A DNA stretch of 14,522 nt from positions 1-14,522 of the forward strand of contig CAZFJU010000101.1 of NCBI GenBank assembly GCA_964518995.1, given 5' to 3'. Under the pieces are notes generated by a model. It was not told where the DNA came from. It was given only the letters and a program-made list of their open reading frames with translations, and did no database searches. The DNA comes from ZC4RG20 sp964518995. GTDB taxonomy: Bacteria; Pseudomonadota; Gammaproteobacteria; Steroidobacterales; Rariloculaceae. Position 1 is the stretch's first letter. The number at the start of each line of letters is the position of its first letter. This document shows, piece after piece, positions 14,399 to 14,522 of this stretch. A program made the position numbers and the translations under genes.

Positions 14399-14485
14399 AA
14401 AAGGGCGCCGAAAAAGGGGCTCTTAACCCGTTTCTAAAAGGGCTCTGACCCCAATTTATTTCAAAAGGGCTCTGACCCCCATTTA
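14399..14485. repeat. tandem REP-like repeats upstream of gpmA
   Basis: AAAAGGGC-type units start at 14399, 14412, 14436 and 14463. The last two are 23-bp copies (14436-14458 and 14463-14485) identical at 22 of 23 positions, with a 27-bp period. The unit at 14412 is degenerate and the one at 14399 is only a short start. On the minus strand the core reads GGGGTCAGAGCCCTTTT, with GGG and CCC able to pair. From memory, this core is common in gammaproteobacterial intergenic regions and is often found near REP-associated tyrosine transposase (RAYT) genes. That attribution is not checked here. Confidence 0.7.
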
Positions 14486-14487
14486 GG

Positions 14488-14522
14488 TTATTGGCAGAGG
14501 CGCTCGACTTCGCGCAGGGCGA
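14488..14522 (-). CDS. probable C-terminal end of a minus-strand gene (partial)
   Basis: Read on the minus strand from the window edge, one frame gives ALREVERLCQ followed by TAA at 14488-14490. All ten codons except CAA and GAA end in G or C, which matches the coding bias of neighbouring genes. The fragment is too short to identify. If real, its stop lies 2 nt from the repeat block, and a RAYT transposase or any ordinary gene could lie beyond the edge. Confidence 0.35.
   Translation of the reverse strand, partial: ALREVERLCQ

Noticed and set aside
14399..14485. CRISPR array
   Set aside because: Only two good copies exist, separated by 4 nt, so there are no spacer-length sequences; REP-like repeats explain it better.

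Overview
The window is GC-rich, with strong G/C preference at third codon positions. A TonB-dependent receptor, several exported proteins and an inner-membrane PepSY protein show a Gram-negative (diderm) cell. The gene mix (TesB, PQQ dehydrogenase, BPG-dependent phosphoglycerate mutase, REP-like repeats) suggests an aerobic proteobacterium, most likely a gammaproteobacterium. No marker gene fixes the lineage, so this is inference.

Positions 2-5400 (+) form one operon-like run of seven genes. They are the C-terminal part of a TonB-dependent receptor, a PnuC-family vitamin transporter, a choline/thiamine-kinase-like phosphotransferase, a beta-hydroxyacid dehydrogenase (3-hydroxyisobutyrate dehydrogenase family), acyl-CoA thioesterase II (TesB), a TRIC/UPF0126 membrane protein and a carboxymuconolactone decarboxylase-like protein. 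After the receptor, gaps run from an 11-nt overlap to 37 nt. The first three read as a complete uptake-and-trap route for a vitamin: outer membrane, inner membrane, then phosphorylation. Thiamine is the first hypothesis and nicotinamide riboside the alternative. Two GC-rich hairpins fill much of the 85-nt receptor-pnuC gap.

Positions 5516-6535 (-) hold a DUF421 membrane protein and an unrecognised single-span membrane protein in tandem. A 333-bp divergent intergenic region with a 12-bp perfect palindrome and a 21-bp-spaced direct repeat separates them from a large four-helix PepSY protein (6869-8467, +), which resembles haem-containing siderophore reductases.

Positions 8507-10714 hold an exported COG4798-type methyltransferase (-), a cytoplasmic class I methyltransferase (+) and a secreted SRPBCC-fold protein (+) preceded by a perfect 10-bp hairpin. 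Positions 10725-10957 (-) carry a short Tat-signal reading frame that appears frameshifted, the clearest broken gene here. A soluble periplasmic PQQ-dependent dehydrogenase follows (11143-13071, +). It ends 8 bp from the stop of a convergent pair, phosphoglycerate mutase followed by a gamma-class carbonic anhydrase (-), whose genes are 1 nt apart.

At the right edge, upstream of the mutase gene, are tandem REP-like repeats (GGGGTCAGAGCCC core on the minus strand). Beyond them is what looks like the last ten codons of another minus-strand gene. I see no CRISPR array, tRNA, rRNA, integrase or complete mobile element. No wholly new multi-gene system is evident. The best leads are the vitamin-salvage cassette, the frameshifted Tat remnant, the PepSY promoter region and the edge repeats.
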